Source of the DNA: Bacteroidia bacterium | Lineage (GTDB): Bacteria > Bacteroidota > Bacteroidia > Bacteroidales > Paludibacteraceae | DNA length: 64,000 nucleotides | Direction: 5' to 3' | Assembly (NCBI GenBank): GCA_009929375.1 | Contig: SAAO01000018.1 | Span: 1 to 64,000 of the forward strand | In this document: one piece after another, positions 26,855-36,644 of the stretch | How the letters are laid out: the number at the start of each line of letters is the position of its first letter | Position numbering within the stretch: position 1 is the first letter of the stretch | Notes under the pieces: generated by a model | Told to the model about the DNA's origin: nothing | Seen by the model: the letters and a program-made list of their open reading frames with translations, nothing else | The model's database searches: none | Position numbers and translations under genes: made by a program

Positions 26855-27434
26855 TTTCGGACTGATTGTCTTTGATTTTTTGTTTTCTAATCACTTCTTC
26901 CCAATACACCCACATACCAAAAATTACGGCATAATACATGTATTTAAACAAATGTTCGTGCAGGATATAAAACCAATCGGGATGTAGTTTTGTAATGGCC
27001 GAAATCATGGCAATCCGAAAAATATTGAACGCATACACCACCACAAGTCCTGCCGGAATATACCAGAGTTTTTTCAGAAAAGGCCCTTTGTAAAAGCCAA
27101 TAATACAGGCAAATATATAAGCCTGTTTGAATCCCGTACACGACCACACCACGCGAACAGCCTGTCCGTTATCATGCCGAATCACATTGAAAGGTTCAAG
27201 CTGCGCATTGATGCCAAAGAAATTCAGCACGGCAGTAGTGGCTTCGGCCACATGATCGGCACCAAACTGAAAAATGGCTGAAAGATTAATGCCGAAGAAG
27301 CTTACAAAATTGTCGGATTCGTCACCAAGCATTGTAAATTTCCAGAAAAAGTGCGATCCGGCCAGTATCAGCATAAAATATATCACTCCGCTGTACGGAG
27401 CGAGTACATCTTTTATTTCGGAATACTTTTTCAT
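26838..27434 (-). CDS. Exosortase/archaeosortase family protein
   Basis: A polytopic 198-residue membrane protein with the catalytic triad pattern of exosortases: Cys99 in VVWSCTGFKQ, Arg140 in FNIFRIA, and His159/His161 in LHEHLFKYM, each at a membrane-helix edge. Relatives cleave C-terminal sorting tags (PEP-CTERM type) and hand cargo to the envelope. The size and CTGFKQ motif resemble the compact forms known in Bacteroidota. No tagged cargo was recognised in the window. It follows tsaD by 14 bp. Confidence 0.85.
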   Translation of the reverse strand: MKKYSEIKDVLAPYSGVIYFMLILAGSHFFWKFTMLGDESDNFVSFFGINLSAIFQFGADHVAEATTAVLNFFGINAQLEPFNVIRHDNGQAVRVVWSCTGFKQAYIFACIIGFYKGPFLKKLWYIPAGLVVVYAFNIFRIAMISAITKLHPDWFYILHEHLFKYMYYAVIFGMWVYWEEVIRKQKIKDNQSEINAEQ

Positions 27435-27448
27435 TTAAGAATTAATCT

Positions 27449-28477
27449 TTACAATTTCTGAGTTACTCTGGCATAAGGCACTTCATCAATCGCACAAAAA
27501 TCGCCTTTCAGATATTTAAAGTAGCCTGTGATGGCAATCATCGCAGCATTGTCGGTTGTAAATGAAACGGGCGGAATAAAAACATTCCACTTATATTTAT
27601 CGGCATAAGCATGAAAAGCAGCCCGCAATGCAGAGTTAGCCGACACGCCACCGGCCACAGCAATGTTCTTTATTTTCAAATCGGCAGCTGCTTTTTTAAG
27701 TTTCGACATTAAAATATCAACCACCGTAGCCTGAATCGAAGCACATAAATCGTTCAAATTTCCTTTCACAAAATCAGGATTTTCCTTTTCTTTATCGCGT
27801 AAAAGATATAAAAATGAAGTCTTTAACCCACTGAAACTGTAATTATATTCGGGAATCTGTGGCTTATTAAACTTAAACGCCGCAGGATTTCCTTCACGCG
27901 CCAAACGATCAATATGGGGGCCACCGGGATAAGGAAGTCCCATCACTTTGGCACACTTATCGAAAGCTTCACCGGCTGCATCATCAATGGTTTGCCCGAT
28001 CACTTCCATATCAAAATGCGAACGGACAAGCACAATCTGTGAATTTCCACCCGAAACCAGCAAACAAAGGAAAGGAAATTCGGGCATTTTCTCATTTTCG
28101 GCTCCCTGACTTATAAAGTGAGCTAACACATGAGCCTGCAAATGATTGACATCCACAAGCGGAATGCCGAGCGCCTGCGCAAATCCCTTTGCAAACGAAG
28201 TTCCCACCAAAAGCGATCCCAAAAGTCCGGGGCCACGGGTAAAAGCAATGGCGCTGATTTCTGATTTTTTGATACCTGCTTTTTTAATGGCAGCATCCAC
28301 CACCGGAATGATATTTTGCTGATGTGCACGCGAAGCCAGTTCGGGCACCACACCGCCATAAATTGAATGAACTTCCTGCCCGGCTATGACGTTCGAAAGC
28401 ATGATACCATCGCGTATCACCGAAGCTGAAGTATCGTCGCACGACGATTCAATTCCTAATATTGTAACGGGATTCAT
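27449..28477 (-). CDS. tsaD: tRNA N6-adenosine threonylcarbamoyltransferase
   Basis: Transfers threonylcarbamoyl to A37 of ANN-decoding tRNAs with TsaB and TsaE. 342 residues of the Kae1/TsaD ASKHA fold. N-terminal ILGIESSCDDTSASVI, the metal-binding HLQAHVLAHF near residue 115, ALVSGGNSQ-like CLLVSGGNSQIVLV and the AVAGGVSANSALR loop near 275 are all present. The only oddity is its downstream partner, an exosortase-family gene. Confidence 0.96.
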   Translation of the reverse strand: MNPVTILGIESSCDDTSASVIRDGIMLSNVIAGQEVHSIYGGVVPELASRAHQQNIIPVVDAAIKKAGIKKSEISAIAFTRGPGLLGSLLVGTSFAKGFAQALGIPLVDVNHLQAHVLAHFISQGAENEKMPEFPFLCLLVSGGNSQIVLVRSHFDMEVIGQTIDDAAGEAFDKCAKVMGLPYPGGPHIDRLAREGNPAAFKFNKPQIPEYNYSFSGLKTSFLYLLRDKEKENPDFVKGNLNDLCASIQATVVDILMSKLKKAAADLKIKNIAVAGGVSANSALRAAFHAYADKYKWNVFIPPVSFTTDNAAMIAITGYFKYLKGDFCAIDEVPYARVTQKL

Positions 28478-28607
28478 TTATAATTTTCTGATAAAAAAGG
28501 AATGATTATTGTAAACATGCGGGTATTGCAGTTTTCCGGCTTTAAAGTATTCTAAAATAATCGGAAACAGACCCGCTCATTATCATTCGTATTTGCAAAT
28601 ATTTATT

Positions 28608-28615
28608 TACTTTTG
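28608..28615 (+). promoter_or_regulatory. -7 element of the tamB operon
   Basis: TACTTTTG matches TAnnTTTG. Transcription would start only a few bases before the tamB ATG at 28624, implying a nearly leaderless message. Confidence 0.5.
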
Positions 28616-28623
28616 CTGAAACA

Positions 28624-31600
28624 ATGCCCAAAGGTATAAAAAAATCGACAAAAATAATCATTCTTTTGGTGGCTATCCCGCTCGCAGTGCTGGCCTCCAT
28701 GCCTATCTTACTACAAAACAGCAAGATACAGAACTACATTGCCCAAATGGTAACCAGCAGCCTGTCGGAAATGCTGGAGACCAAAGTCACTGTGGGGAAT
28801 GTGAACTACGAACTATTTAATCAAATAAGTATCAGCGATGTATATGTTGAGGATCGACAAAAAGACACCTTGCTTTTTGTGGGCGATGCCTCAGCTGGTT
28901 TTAGCTTCAAACAACTTTTCAACGGAAAACTGCTTTTCGACGAAGTAGAACTGGACAGGCCGGTTTTTCATCTGAAAGCCGACACTTTGGGTCGTACAAA
29001 TCTCGACTTTGTAATTAAAGCATTCAAAAAAGACAAAAAAACAGATTCGTCCACAGTTGAATACCGCATCAAAAAACTCAAAGTCAGAAACGCCCTGTTT
29101 AGCTATTCGAAACAGTATGGACAGCCCACCAAATCGGCAAATATATTTAATCCGGACAGTATTTTACTAAAAAATCTGAACGCTACCATACTGCTGAATA
29201 TTCTGAAAAAAGACAGTCTGAATCTTGAAATTCCATCGCTGAGTTTCACCGAACGTTCCGGCTTCAGAGTGAATAAATTCAGCACACAGATAAGTGCTTC
29301 GAAAACTTCAGCCAAAATCAATTTTATAAAATTGCTAATGCCCGATTCTGAAATCAGTTTCGGTCAAACCTCGTTTGATTACAAAAATCTGTCGGCATTC
29401 TCCGATTTTATACACGAAGTTCGCTTTCGTATTCCAATGAAAAATGCTTCAGTAGCTTTCGCCGACATTTCATACTTTGTGCCTGAGCTAAACCGCCTCA
29501 AAAACAACTTTACGCTGAACGGAATTATTTCAGGACGTGTTTCAAGTTTGAAATTTCAGGATTTCGCTTTCAAATACGGCAAAAGTCTGGCTGTAAATGC
29601 CAATATTGAATTAAGCGGATTGCCCGATATTGAGGAAACTTTTGTTTACGCCGACATCAACGATTTGAAAGCTGACAAATCAGACATTCAGGATGTTGTC
29701 TCCGCATTTACACGCAAGCCTTTTGTTTTACCAAAGGAACTTGCACAACTTGGTACGGTAAAATACACCGGAAATATCACCGGATTTTTCAGCAACCTGG
29801 TAGCTTATGGTAATGCATCGACCAATATCGGAAGCGTATCGACCGACATTTTGCTGAAATTCGAAAATGAGTTGCGCGACCTAACTTACAACGGAACCGT
29901 AAAGTCGCGAAATTTACAGTTAGGTAAACTTCTGAGCAACAATCAGGTGGGCAATGTAAATTTCATGCTGAACACGAATGGACAAAAAAAATCAGATTTA
30001 CCTGTCAGAGGAACTGTGAAGGCTGTTTTCAACGAAATTCAGTTTAATAAATATGCCTACAAAGACATAAAACTGGATGGAAAATATGATGGTACCGGAT
30101 TTATCGGCAACATCGACCTGAAAGATGAAAACATTAGCGCCGACTTTAGTGGCGAAATCGACCTTACAAAAGCACTACCGGTTTTCGATTTCGATCTGAT
30201 TGTTGAAAATGCCAACCTCCACGCGCTGAATCTTGCCGGAGGATATAAAGACGCTTTACTGACTTTCAGGGGAAAAACAAATATGGTCGGAAATTCGCCC
30301 GATAACATCAACGGGTATGTAAATTTTGACAGCATTATGTTTACAAATAAAGATAAAACACTCAATGTAAACGAAATAAACCTGACAAGCAGAACCGGCG
30401 ATGGTTACAGTAATTTTAGTGTGCGTTCCGATTTTGTAAACGGGTCTTTTAGCGGAAATTTCAAATACAGTACGGTTTCGTCTACCATAAGAAACATTAT
30501 TCATTATTATCTGCCTGTCCTATCCGGTGGAACCGACGAGAAAAAATTTGCAAATCATATCGATATGGATCTGAAAATTGAAAATACCGAAAGTTTTTTC
30601 GATGTTTTTGAATTACCATATCGTATAAACGGTATCACCACACTCAAAGGTAGTATCGATGAGAAAATGAATAAAGTGGATATCAGAGCTGTGATTCCAA
30701 CGCTTATGTCCGGCAAACAGAAAATTGAGAATATTTCGCTTGATATTCAGAGTGCTCGTAAGGAACTTAAAATGACTACCCGTGCCAATCTGCATGAGAA
30801 AAACGGCGTTTCACGCGTGTATTTGTTGGCCGGTGCTTCGCAGGATTCGGTAACCACGCAAATAGGCTGGCAAAATGCACAGGCGATTACCAATGCAGGA
30901 GAATTTCAGACAGTTACACGTTTCAGAAACGAAAATGGTAAAACGCTTGCCCGAATGTCGGTACTTCCTACTCAAATTATCATTGCCGATTCGGTATGGG
31001 ATATTCGTGCAAGCAAAATTGATTTTAAAGCCGACAGCACATTTGCAGTTCAGAATTTCAGAATTGACAACGGACGACAGTTTATCAACATCAACGGGCT
31101 GATTTCGAAAAGACAAAACGACAGCCTCGTGGTGAAAACCAACGATTTAAATCTGGACTACGTCATGCAACTGGTTCGCTTGAAAGGAATAAGCATCGGC
31201 GGGTTTGTAACAGGAGAAATTAAGTTATTCAGTTTGCTGAAACAGCCTGTATATCTGGCCAATCTTGCCGTAAAAGACGTATCGCTCAACCGCATGGTTA
31301 TTTCTGATGCCCGTGTATTCTCGACATGGGACCGCGAAAACAAAAAAGTACTGTTGGGAGCGAATTTCATAAAAGCGCAAAACGATACAGTGGCTGTGGC
31401 GTCGGGCGATTACACTCCTTCACGCGATTCTATTGATATTCAGTTTAATGTAAACAGTCTGAGTGTCGCATTTTTGCAGCAGTATTTTGCCGGAGTGGCC
31501 AGCAATGTGCAGGGAAATGGCAAAGGAAAGGTGCGAATGTTTGGCCCAATGAAAAAAATTGGCTTCGAAGGAGATGTGTATGTTGACAAAGCTCAGGCAA

Positions 31601-33084
31601 CTATCGACATGCTTAGAACCACCTATTTTTTCAACGACACTGTCAGGTTAACCAAAAATGCCATTCATTTTAAAGATATTCGTTTGTACGACTCAGAACG
31701 CAATCAGGGAACGCTCAACGGCCTGATAAACCACGATGGTACGTTTGGCGATATGCGCTACAACGTCAACATTCGCGCCCGCAATTTACTGGCAATGAAT
31801 ACGCATGCAGCCGACAACGAATATTTCTTCGGAAAAGCCTATGCTACGGGAACTGTCAATATTTTCGGAGATTCGAAAGAAGCCAACATTCAGGTAAATG
31901 CGGTTACACGTCCCGGTTCGAAAGGTTCGATTCAAATGGGTGGTGCTTCCACTGCTGCCGACAATAATTTTATTACGTTCATTAATCCGCGGCAAAACCA
32001 GCCTAAAGAAACTGAACCCGAAAAACCTGCTTTACCTCAGAGCGAATTTAATGTAAAGGTGGATTTGCAAATTGAAGTTACACCCGATGCTCAGGTTGAA
32101 CTTTTGGTCGACCCCAAAGCAGGAGATGTCATTTCGGGACGTGGAAACGGTAACCTGAGAGTGCAGTTTGACACTTTTTCCGATTTGAAACTTTTTGGTA
32201 CTTATGTGATTGATGAAGGATTTTATTTATTCACTCTTCAGACTGTGATCCGTAAGGAATTTAAAATCGACAGAGGAAGTACCATTTCCTGGTCGGGCGA
32301 TCCTTTCGAAGCAAAAGTTGATATTCGCGCACTCTACAATCTCACAGCTCCTTTGGGCGACCTGCTCGACGATGTGGGAAGTACAACCAATCGTGGAAAT
32401 GTGCCTGTGAATTGTGTGCTTGAGCTTACCGACAATCTAATGAAACCCAATATCAAATTTGATATCGATTTACCCTCAAGTGATGAGGGCGTAAAGCAAA
32501 AAGTGCGGAGCGTTATTAATACCGAAGAAAGCATGAACCGACAAATTGCGTCCCTGCTTTTCCTCAACAGATTTTTCACACCAACCAATGTAGGTGAAGA
32601 AAATACAAATTCAGGCTGGAATCAATCCTTATCGCTTCTGACAAACACATTAAGCTCTCAGGTGAATGGTTGGGTACAAAAATCACTCAACACAAACAAT
32701 CTGAGCGTTGGTTTCGACGTGGTTACCCAGACTGAAAGCGATGAATATAAAGCTTTGCTAAACTATCAACCCAACAAACGTATCGTTATCAATGGCAACA
32801 TTGGATACCGAAACGATAACATTGCCACAACCACAAATAATTCAAAAATCATAGGTGACTTCGACTTTGAATACCTGCTTACAGAGTCCGGAAAACTGCG
32901 ATTTAAAGCTTACAGCCATACTGTGGACCGCGATTTACTAAAAGAAGCCAAATCGACTCAGGGACTTGGTTTGGCATACAAAGAAGATTTTCAGTCGGTA
33001 AGTGAAATGATGTCTTATTACTGGGATGCATTACGAAGTCTGTTCAAAAGTAAAAATAATGAGAAAAATAAAAATACTAATTAG
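28624..33084 (+). CDS. tamB: TamB-like translocation/assembly module protein (DUF490)
   Basis: A 1486-residue envelope protein: an N-terminal membrane anchor (about residues 8-27), then a very long repetitive beta-structure, and a C-terminal TamB/DUF490 domain (roughly the last 400 residues; SDLKLFGTYVIDEGFYLFTL is characteristic). TamB-like proteins bridge inner and outer membranes and are linked to outer-membrane protein assembly and lipid transport. No BamA-like partner gene lies here. The C-terminus ends with lysine/asparagine repeats and overlaps the next gene by 26 bp, indicating one operon with DUF3256 and purU. Confidence 0.9.
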   Translation: MPKGIKKSTKIIILLVAIPLAVLASMPILLQNSKIQNYIAQMVTSSLSEMLETKVTVGNVNYELFNQISISDVYVEDRQKDTLLFVGDASAGFSFKQLFNGKLLFDEVELDRPVFHLKADTLGRTNLDFVIKAFKKDKKTDSSTVEYRIKKLKVRNALFSYSKQYGQPTKSANIFNPDSILLKNLNATILLNILKKDSLNLEIPSLSFTERSGFRVNKFSTQISASKTSAKINFIKLLMPDSEISFGQTSFDYKNLSAFSDFIHEVRFRIPMKNASVAFADISYFVPELNRLKNNFTLNGIISGRVSSLKFQDFAFKYGKSLAVNANIELSGLPDIEETFVYADINDLKADKSDIQDVVSAFTRKPFVLPKELAQLGTVKYTGNITGFFSNLVAYGNASTNIGSVSTDILLKFENELRDLTYNGTVKSRNLQLGKLLSNNQVGNVNFMLNTNGQKKSDLPVRGTVKAVFNEIQFNKYAYKDIKLDGKYDGTGFIGNIDLKDENISADFSGEIDLTKALPVFDFDLIVENANLHALNLAGGYKDALLTFRGKTNMVGNSPDNINGYVNFDSIMFTNKDKTLNVNEINLTSRTGDGYSNFSVRSDFVNGSFSGNFKYSTVSSTIRNIIHYYLPVLSGGTDEKKFANHIDMDLKIENTESFFDVFELPYRINGITTLKGSIDEKMNKVDIRAVIPTLMSGKQKIENISLDIQSARKELKMTTRANLHEKNGVSRVYLLAGASQDSVTTQIGWQNAQAITNAGEFQTVTRFRNENGKTLARMSVLPTQIIIADSVWDIRASKIDFKADSTFAVQNFRIDNGRQFININGLISKRQNDSLVVKTNDLNLDYVMQLVRLKGISIGGFVTGEIKLFSLLKQPVYLANLAVKDVSLNRMVISDARVFSTWDRENKKVLLGANFIKAQNDTVAVASGDYTPSRDSIDIQFNVNSLSVAFLQQYFAGVASNVQGNGKGKVRMFGPMKKIGFEGDVYVDKAQATIDMLRTTYFFNDTVRLTKNAIHFKDIRLYDSERNQGTLNGLINHDGTFGDMRYNVNIRARNLLAMNTHAADNEYFFGKAYATGTVNIFGDSKEANIQVNAVTRPGSKGSIQMGGASTAADNNFITFINPRQNQPKETEPEKPALPQSEFNVKVDLQIEVTPDAQVELLVDPKAGDVISGRGNGNLRVQFDTFSDLKLFGTYVIDEGFYLFTLQTVIRKEFKIDRGSTISWSGDPFEAKVDIRALYNLTAPLGDLLDDVGSTTNRGNVPVNCVLELTDNLMKPNIKFDIDLPSSDEGVKQKVRSVINTEESMNRQIASLLFLNRFFTPTNVGEENTNSGWNQSLSLLTNTLSSQVNGWVQKSLNTNNLSVGFDVVTQTESDEYKALLNYQPNKRIVINGNIGYRNDNIATTTNNSKIIGDFDFEYLLTESGKLRFKAYSHTVDRDLLKEAKSTQGLGLAYKEDFQSVSEMMSYYWDALRSLFKSKNNEKNKNTN

Positions 33085-33751
33085 TCTGCTTGCTATTTCA
33101 TTGTCAGCCCTGGTTCAGGCGAGTAACGTGGATAGTGTTTTCCTGAAACTACCATCAAAAATACTGCCTTTAGTGGATGAAAAAGCCCGCTTCGAAATGC
33201 TTGAGTACTTCAAGGCCGGGCAAACCGACAGTGTAAAGAACAAACTTGGTGGTTTTGCACACATGCTGCACCGCGACACGACGCAGCAACACATCATAAT
33301 AAAACCGGCTGCCAACAGCACACTCGAAATACGTCTTTTTAAAACAACAGATTCCACGTATATCACCGGTATAATTTCCACAGTTGGCGAAGATATATTC
33401 CGTTCGGTATTGGAATTTTATAATGCAAATGGCAATCGTTTGAATCTGCAGTTGCCGGAAATAACCCCTGTTGAATGGTATCGTAACTGGACAACAAATG
33501 AAACTTTACAAATCGACGATTTTAAAGCAAATCTTCTGAATGATAATTTTCTGAAAATGAGTTTCTCGAAAACAGATAATATTATCGAAGTACAAAACTA
33601 CACGGTAAAACTACTTCACCGGGAACATCAAAACATGATTTCGGAGTTTACAGGCAACAAACAAACCGAAGAAAACAAAATCCTTTTCAGGATAAATTGT
33701 TATCTTTGTAGCCCTGTTATAGAAAAACTGAAATCAAATGATCGAAAATGA
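33059..33751 (+). CDS. DUF3256 family secreted protein
   Basis: A 230-residue exported protein with signal peptide MRKIKILISLLAISLSALVQA. The rest is the Bacteroidales DUF3256 family (FLKLPSKILPLVDEKARFEMLEYF near the N-terminus). Function unknown. The ATG at 33059 is chosen because it starts a clean signal peptide; a longer start at 33026 would lie deeper inside tamB. The end overlaps the purU start by 14 bp, a sign of translational coupling. Confidence 0.85.
   Translation: MRKIKILISLLAISLSALVQASNVDSVFLKLPSKILPLVDEKARFEMLEYFKAGQTDSVKNKLGGFAHMLHRDTTQQHIIIKPAANSTLEIRLFKTTDSTYITGIISTVGEDIFRSVLEFYNANGNRLNLQLPEITPVEWYRNWTTNETLQIDDFKANLLNDNFLKMSFSKTDNIIEVQNYTVKLLHREHQNMISEFTGNKQTEENKILFRINCYLCSPVIEKLKSNDRK
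33701..33708 (+). promoter_or_regulatory. Possible internal promoter for purU
   Basis: TATCTTTG lies within the end of the DUF3256 gene, 30 bp before the purU ATG. No TTG at the -33 position, so confidence is modest. Confidence 0.4.
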
Positions 33752-34604
33752 ACAAACAGCAATTTTGCTGATCCACTGTCCCGACAAACCGGGAATTCTT
33801 GCCGCCGTCACCGAATTTATTAACCACCATCAGGGAAACATTCTGTACCTCGACCAATACGTAAACCGCGAGGAAAAGGTATTTTTCATGCGTGTGGAAT
33901 GGGACCTCAGTAGTTTTCAAATTCCAAAGGATAAAATTGAAGAGTATTTCCGTACTTTGCTTGGCCTGAGATTTGACATGAATTTCAGCCTTTATTTCTC
34001 CGAAGTACGACCACGTATGGCCATTTTTGTTTCAAAAATGTCGCATTGTCTTTACGATTTACTCGCCCGTTACGCTGCCGGCGAATGGAAAGTTGACATT
34101 CCGGTGATTATCAGCAATCACCCCGACATGGAGCATGTAGCCAAACGTTTCGACATTGAATATCACTATTTGCCTGTAAATGCAGCTAACAAAGCCGAAC
34201 AGGAAGCACGTGAGCTTGAGCTGCTGAAAGCGCATAAAATTACATTCTGTGTACTGGCGCGTTACATGCAAATTTTATCGCCCGAATTTATCGATAGCTT
34301 TTCGGGCCGCATTATCAATATTCATCACTCCTTTTTGCCTGCATTTGCCGGAGCGCGTCCCTATCATGCAGCACACGAACGCGGCGTAAAAATTATCGGA
34401 GCTACCAGTCACTACGTAACAAGTGAACTGGATGCAGGTCCTATCATTGAGCAAAAAGTAGCCCAGATATCGCACAAGGACACTGTAGAGGAACTTATTC
34501 GCAAAGGCCGCGACCTTGAAAAAATTGTACTTTCGCATGCTGTGGATAAACATATTGATCGCAAAATTTTGACTTACAAGAACAGAACCATTGTTTTTCA
34601 ATAA
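33738..34604 (+). CDS. purU: Formyltetrahydrofolate deformylase
   Basis: Hydrolyses 10-formyl-THF to THF and formate, feeding formate to purine synthesis and balancing one-carbon pools. 288 residues: an ACT domain (residues about 8-85, LIHCPDKPGILAAVTEF) followed by a formyltransferase domain. The catalytic residues of the family appear as Asn194 and His196 (NIHHSFLPAF) and Asp232 (SELDAGPII). The ACT domain separates it from PurN. It overlaps the preceding gene and is followed by a hairpin at 34639-34681. Confidence 0.95.
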   Translation: MIENEQTAILLIHCPDKPGILAAVTEFINHHQGNILYLDQYVNREEKVFFMRVEWDLSSFQIPKDKIEEYFRTLLGLRFDMNFSLYFSEVRPRMAIFVSKMSHCLYDLLARYAAGEWKVDIPVIISNHPDMEHVAKRFDIEYHYLPVNAANKAEQEARELELLKAHKITFCVLARYMQILSPEFIDSFSGRIINIHHSFLPAFAGARPYHAAHERGVKIIGATSHYVTSELDAGPIIEQKVAQISHKDTVEELIRKGRDLEKIVLSHAVDKHIDRKILTYKNRTIVFQ

Positions 34605-34620
34605 TAATAAATTATATTTG
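34591..34620 (+). promoter_or_regulatory. Full-consensus promoter at the end of purU
   Basis: TTG at 34591-34593, a 19-bp spacer and TATATTTG at 34613-34620. Transcription would start near 34627, just ahead of the hairpin at 34639-34681 and about 190 bp before the acyl-CoA ligase ATG. Confidence 0.65.
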
Positions 34621-34638
34621 TGCATTGTAACTGACCTG

Positions 34639-34684
34639 AACTGCAACTTTTAACGCACAAAAGTGTTTATAAGTTGCAGTTTTT
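34639..34684 (+). terminator. Hairpin after purU, terminator or leader attenuator
   Basis: A perfect 11-bp stem, AACTGCAACTT (34639-34649) with AAGTTGCAGTT (34671-34681), with a 21-nt loop and a TTT tail. Most simply the purU terminator. Because a consensus promoter lies just upstream, it could also end a short RNA or regulate the ligase gene. Confidence 0.65.
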
Positions 34685-34817
34685 CATCTGTTTATAATTA
34701 ATTTAAATTGCAATTGGAACTCACATATCAAAATTTAATTATGACCTTTGAGTCAAAAACAGATTAAATTTTGTCATATTCGTTTCATGAATATAAAAAC
34801 AAATAAATCATTCGAAA

Positions 34818-36581
34818 ATGGAAGTAACCCGTTTATATGATTTGCTGGATAGCTATTTAGAAAAATATCCAACACAAGAAGTAGCTCTGGCTGCTAAAAA
34901 GCAAGGACAATGGCGCAAATACAGCATACAGGAGTATGTGGAACTTACCAATTTGCTGAGTTATGGTATGCTGAAATCAGGTATCGAACCCGGCGATAAA
35001 GTAGGTATTGTGAGCAGCAACCGTCCCGAGTGGAACATGCTCGACTTTGCCATTATGCAAATTGGCGCTATTTCAATTCCTATTTATCCCACTATTAGTC
35101 AGGAAGATTATCGTTATATTCTGAATCATGCCGAAATGAAAATGATTTTCATTGAAGGTAAGGAATTGCGCAACAAATTGAAACCCATACTTCCCGAAGT
35201 TAAATCACTGAAAGAAATCTATACTTTTGACAATGTAGATCCTGACTTTAAGTATCTTGAACAATTAATAGAACTGGGACGTGAGAATCAGGACGCAGAA
35301 AAACTTAAAGCACTTAAAGCAGCCGGAAAAGCTGACGAACTGGCTACAATTATTTACACATCGGGCACCACTGGTAATCCTAAAGGAGTGATGCTTTCGC
35401 ACAGCAACATTGTAAATCAGATCAAAAACTTACAGGAAACTCCGGCCAAATGGAGTAAAATTGCACTTAGCTTCCTGCCTCTTTGCCACGCTTACGAACG
35501 CGTTTTGGTATATCTTTATCAGTTTTTGGGAATGTCGGTATATTATGCCGAAAGTTTGGCAACTATTGCCGAAAATATCAAGGAAATAAATCCGACCATG
35601 ATGTCGGCTGTGCCGCGCTTGCTCGAAAAAATTTACGACAAATTCTATCTGGCCGGAAAATCACTGCCATTTCTTCAGAAAGTAATTTATTACTGGGCTT
35701 TCAATCTGGCTACCCGTTATCAACTCAACGGCATTTCACCATGGTTTAAGTTCCGGTTAAAAATTGCCGACAAACTCATTTACTCTAAATGGCGTGAAAA
35801 ACTGGGTGGTAATTTCGACATCGTTGTATCAGGCGGATCGGCCATACAGCCTCATATGGCTTCATTCTTTTCTGCGATTGGAATGCCTGTATTCGAAGGC
35901 TATGGCCTGAGCGAAACTTCACCTGTAATTGCAGTGAGCCAGCGTGGTAAAAATGGTCGCAAATTCGGAACAGTAGGTTTGCCATTGCCCGGAGTTGAAG
36001 TAAAACTGGCCGAACGCGACGAAATCATCTGCCGCGGCCACAATGTAATGCTCGGCTATTACAAAGATCCTGAACTTACTGCTCAGGTAATCGATGCCGA
36101 CGGTTGGCTACACACCGGCGATACCGGTAAATTCACTCCGGAAGGTCAGTTGATCATTACAGGTCGTCTGAAAAGCATTTTCAAAACATCGTTCGGGAAA
36201 TATGTGAATCCTCAGGCTGTGGAATCGAAATTTACAGAATCACCTTTTATCGAAAACATGATAGTGTTGGGCGAAAACAAGAAATTTGCGGCTGCGCTTA
36301 TTTCTCCCGACTTTGTATATCTGAAATCGTGGTGTGGTAAACACAAACTCAATTATACTACTAATGCCGAAATGATTCAGGATCCGATTGTACAAAAACG
36401 TTTTGCCGACGAGGTGAAAAAATACAATCAGTTCTTTGGCGATTTCGAACAGGTGAAACGCTATCAGCTTGTGGCCGATGAATGGACGCAGCCCGGTGGT
36501 TTCCTATCGCCAACACTAAAAATCAAACGTAATGTGATTGAAGCACATTATGCTGACAGAATTGAAAAACTGTTTGCTTAA
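34818..36581 (+). CDS. Long-chain fatty acid--CoA ligase (AMP-forming)
   Basis: Activates fatty acids through acyl-AMP to acyl-CoA. 587 residues of the ANL superfamily: P-loop YTSGTTGNPKGVMLSH near residue 180, the YGLSETSP motif near 360, GWLHTGDTG near 430 and a C-terminal TGRLKSIFKTSFGKYVNP hinge near 450. The catalytic C-terminal lysine region (SPTLKIKRNVIE) is present. The length and motifs match the bacterial FadD15-like class. No signal peptide; cytoplasmic, perhaps membrane-associated. A bidirectional terminator follows. Confidence 0.93.
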   Translation: MEVTRLYDLLDSYLEKYPTQEVALAAKKQGQWRKYSIQEYVELTNLLSYGMLKSGIEPGDKVGIVSSNRPEWNMLDFAIMQIGAISIPIYPTISQEDYRYILNHAEMKMIFIEGKELRNKLKPILPEVKSLKEIYTFDNVDPDFKYLEQLIELGRENQDAEKLKALKAAGKADELATIIYTSGTTGNPKGVMLSHSNIVNQIKNLQETPAKWSKIALSFLPLCHAYERVLVYLYQFLGMSVYYAESLATIAENIKEINPTMMSAVPRLLEKIYDKFYLAGKSLPFLQKVIYYWAFNLATRYQLNGISPWFKFRLKIADKLIYSKWREKLGGNFDIVVSGGSAIQPHMASFFSAIGMPVFEGYGLSETSPVIAVSQRGKNGRKFGTVGLPLPGVEVKLAERDEIICRGHNVMLGYYKDPELTAQVIDADGWLHTGDTGKFTPEGQLIITGRLKSIFKTSFGKYVNPQAVESKFTESPFIENMIVLGENKKFAAALISPDFVYLKSWCGKHKLNYTTNAEMIQDPIVQKRFADEVKKYNQFFGDFEQVKRYQLVADEWTQPGGFLSPTLKIKRNVIEAHYADRIEKLFA

Positions 36582-36604
36582 TTCCCACCCAATCAGAACA
36601 AAAT

Positions 36605-36640
36605 AAACAGGAGTGATACTATTTAGCATCACTCCTGTTT
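36605..36640. terminator. Bidirectional terminator between the acyl-CoA ligase and DUF4625 genes
   Basis: A perfect 13-bp stem, AAACAGGAGTGAT (36605-36617) with ATCACTCCTGTTT (36628-36640), with T-rich flank on the plus side and A-rich on the left. It serves both convergent operons. Confidence 0.85.
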
Positions 36641-36644
36641 GTTT

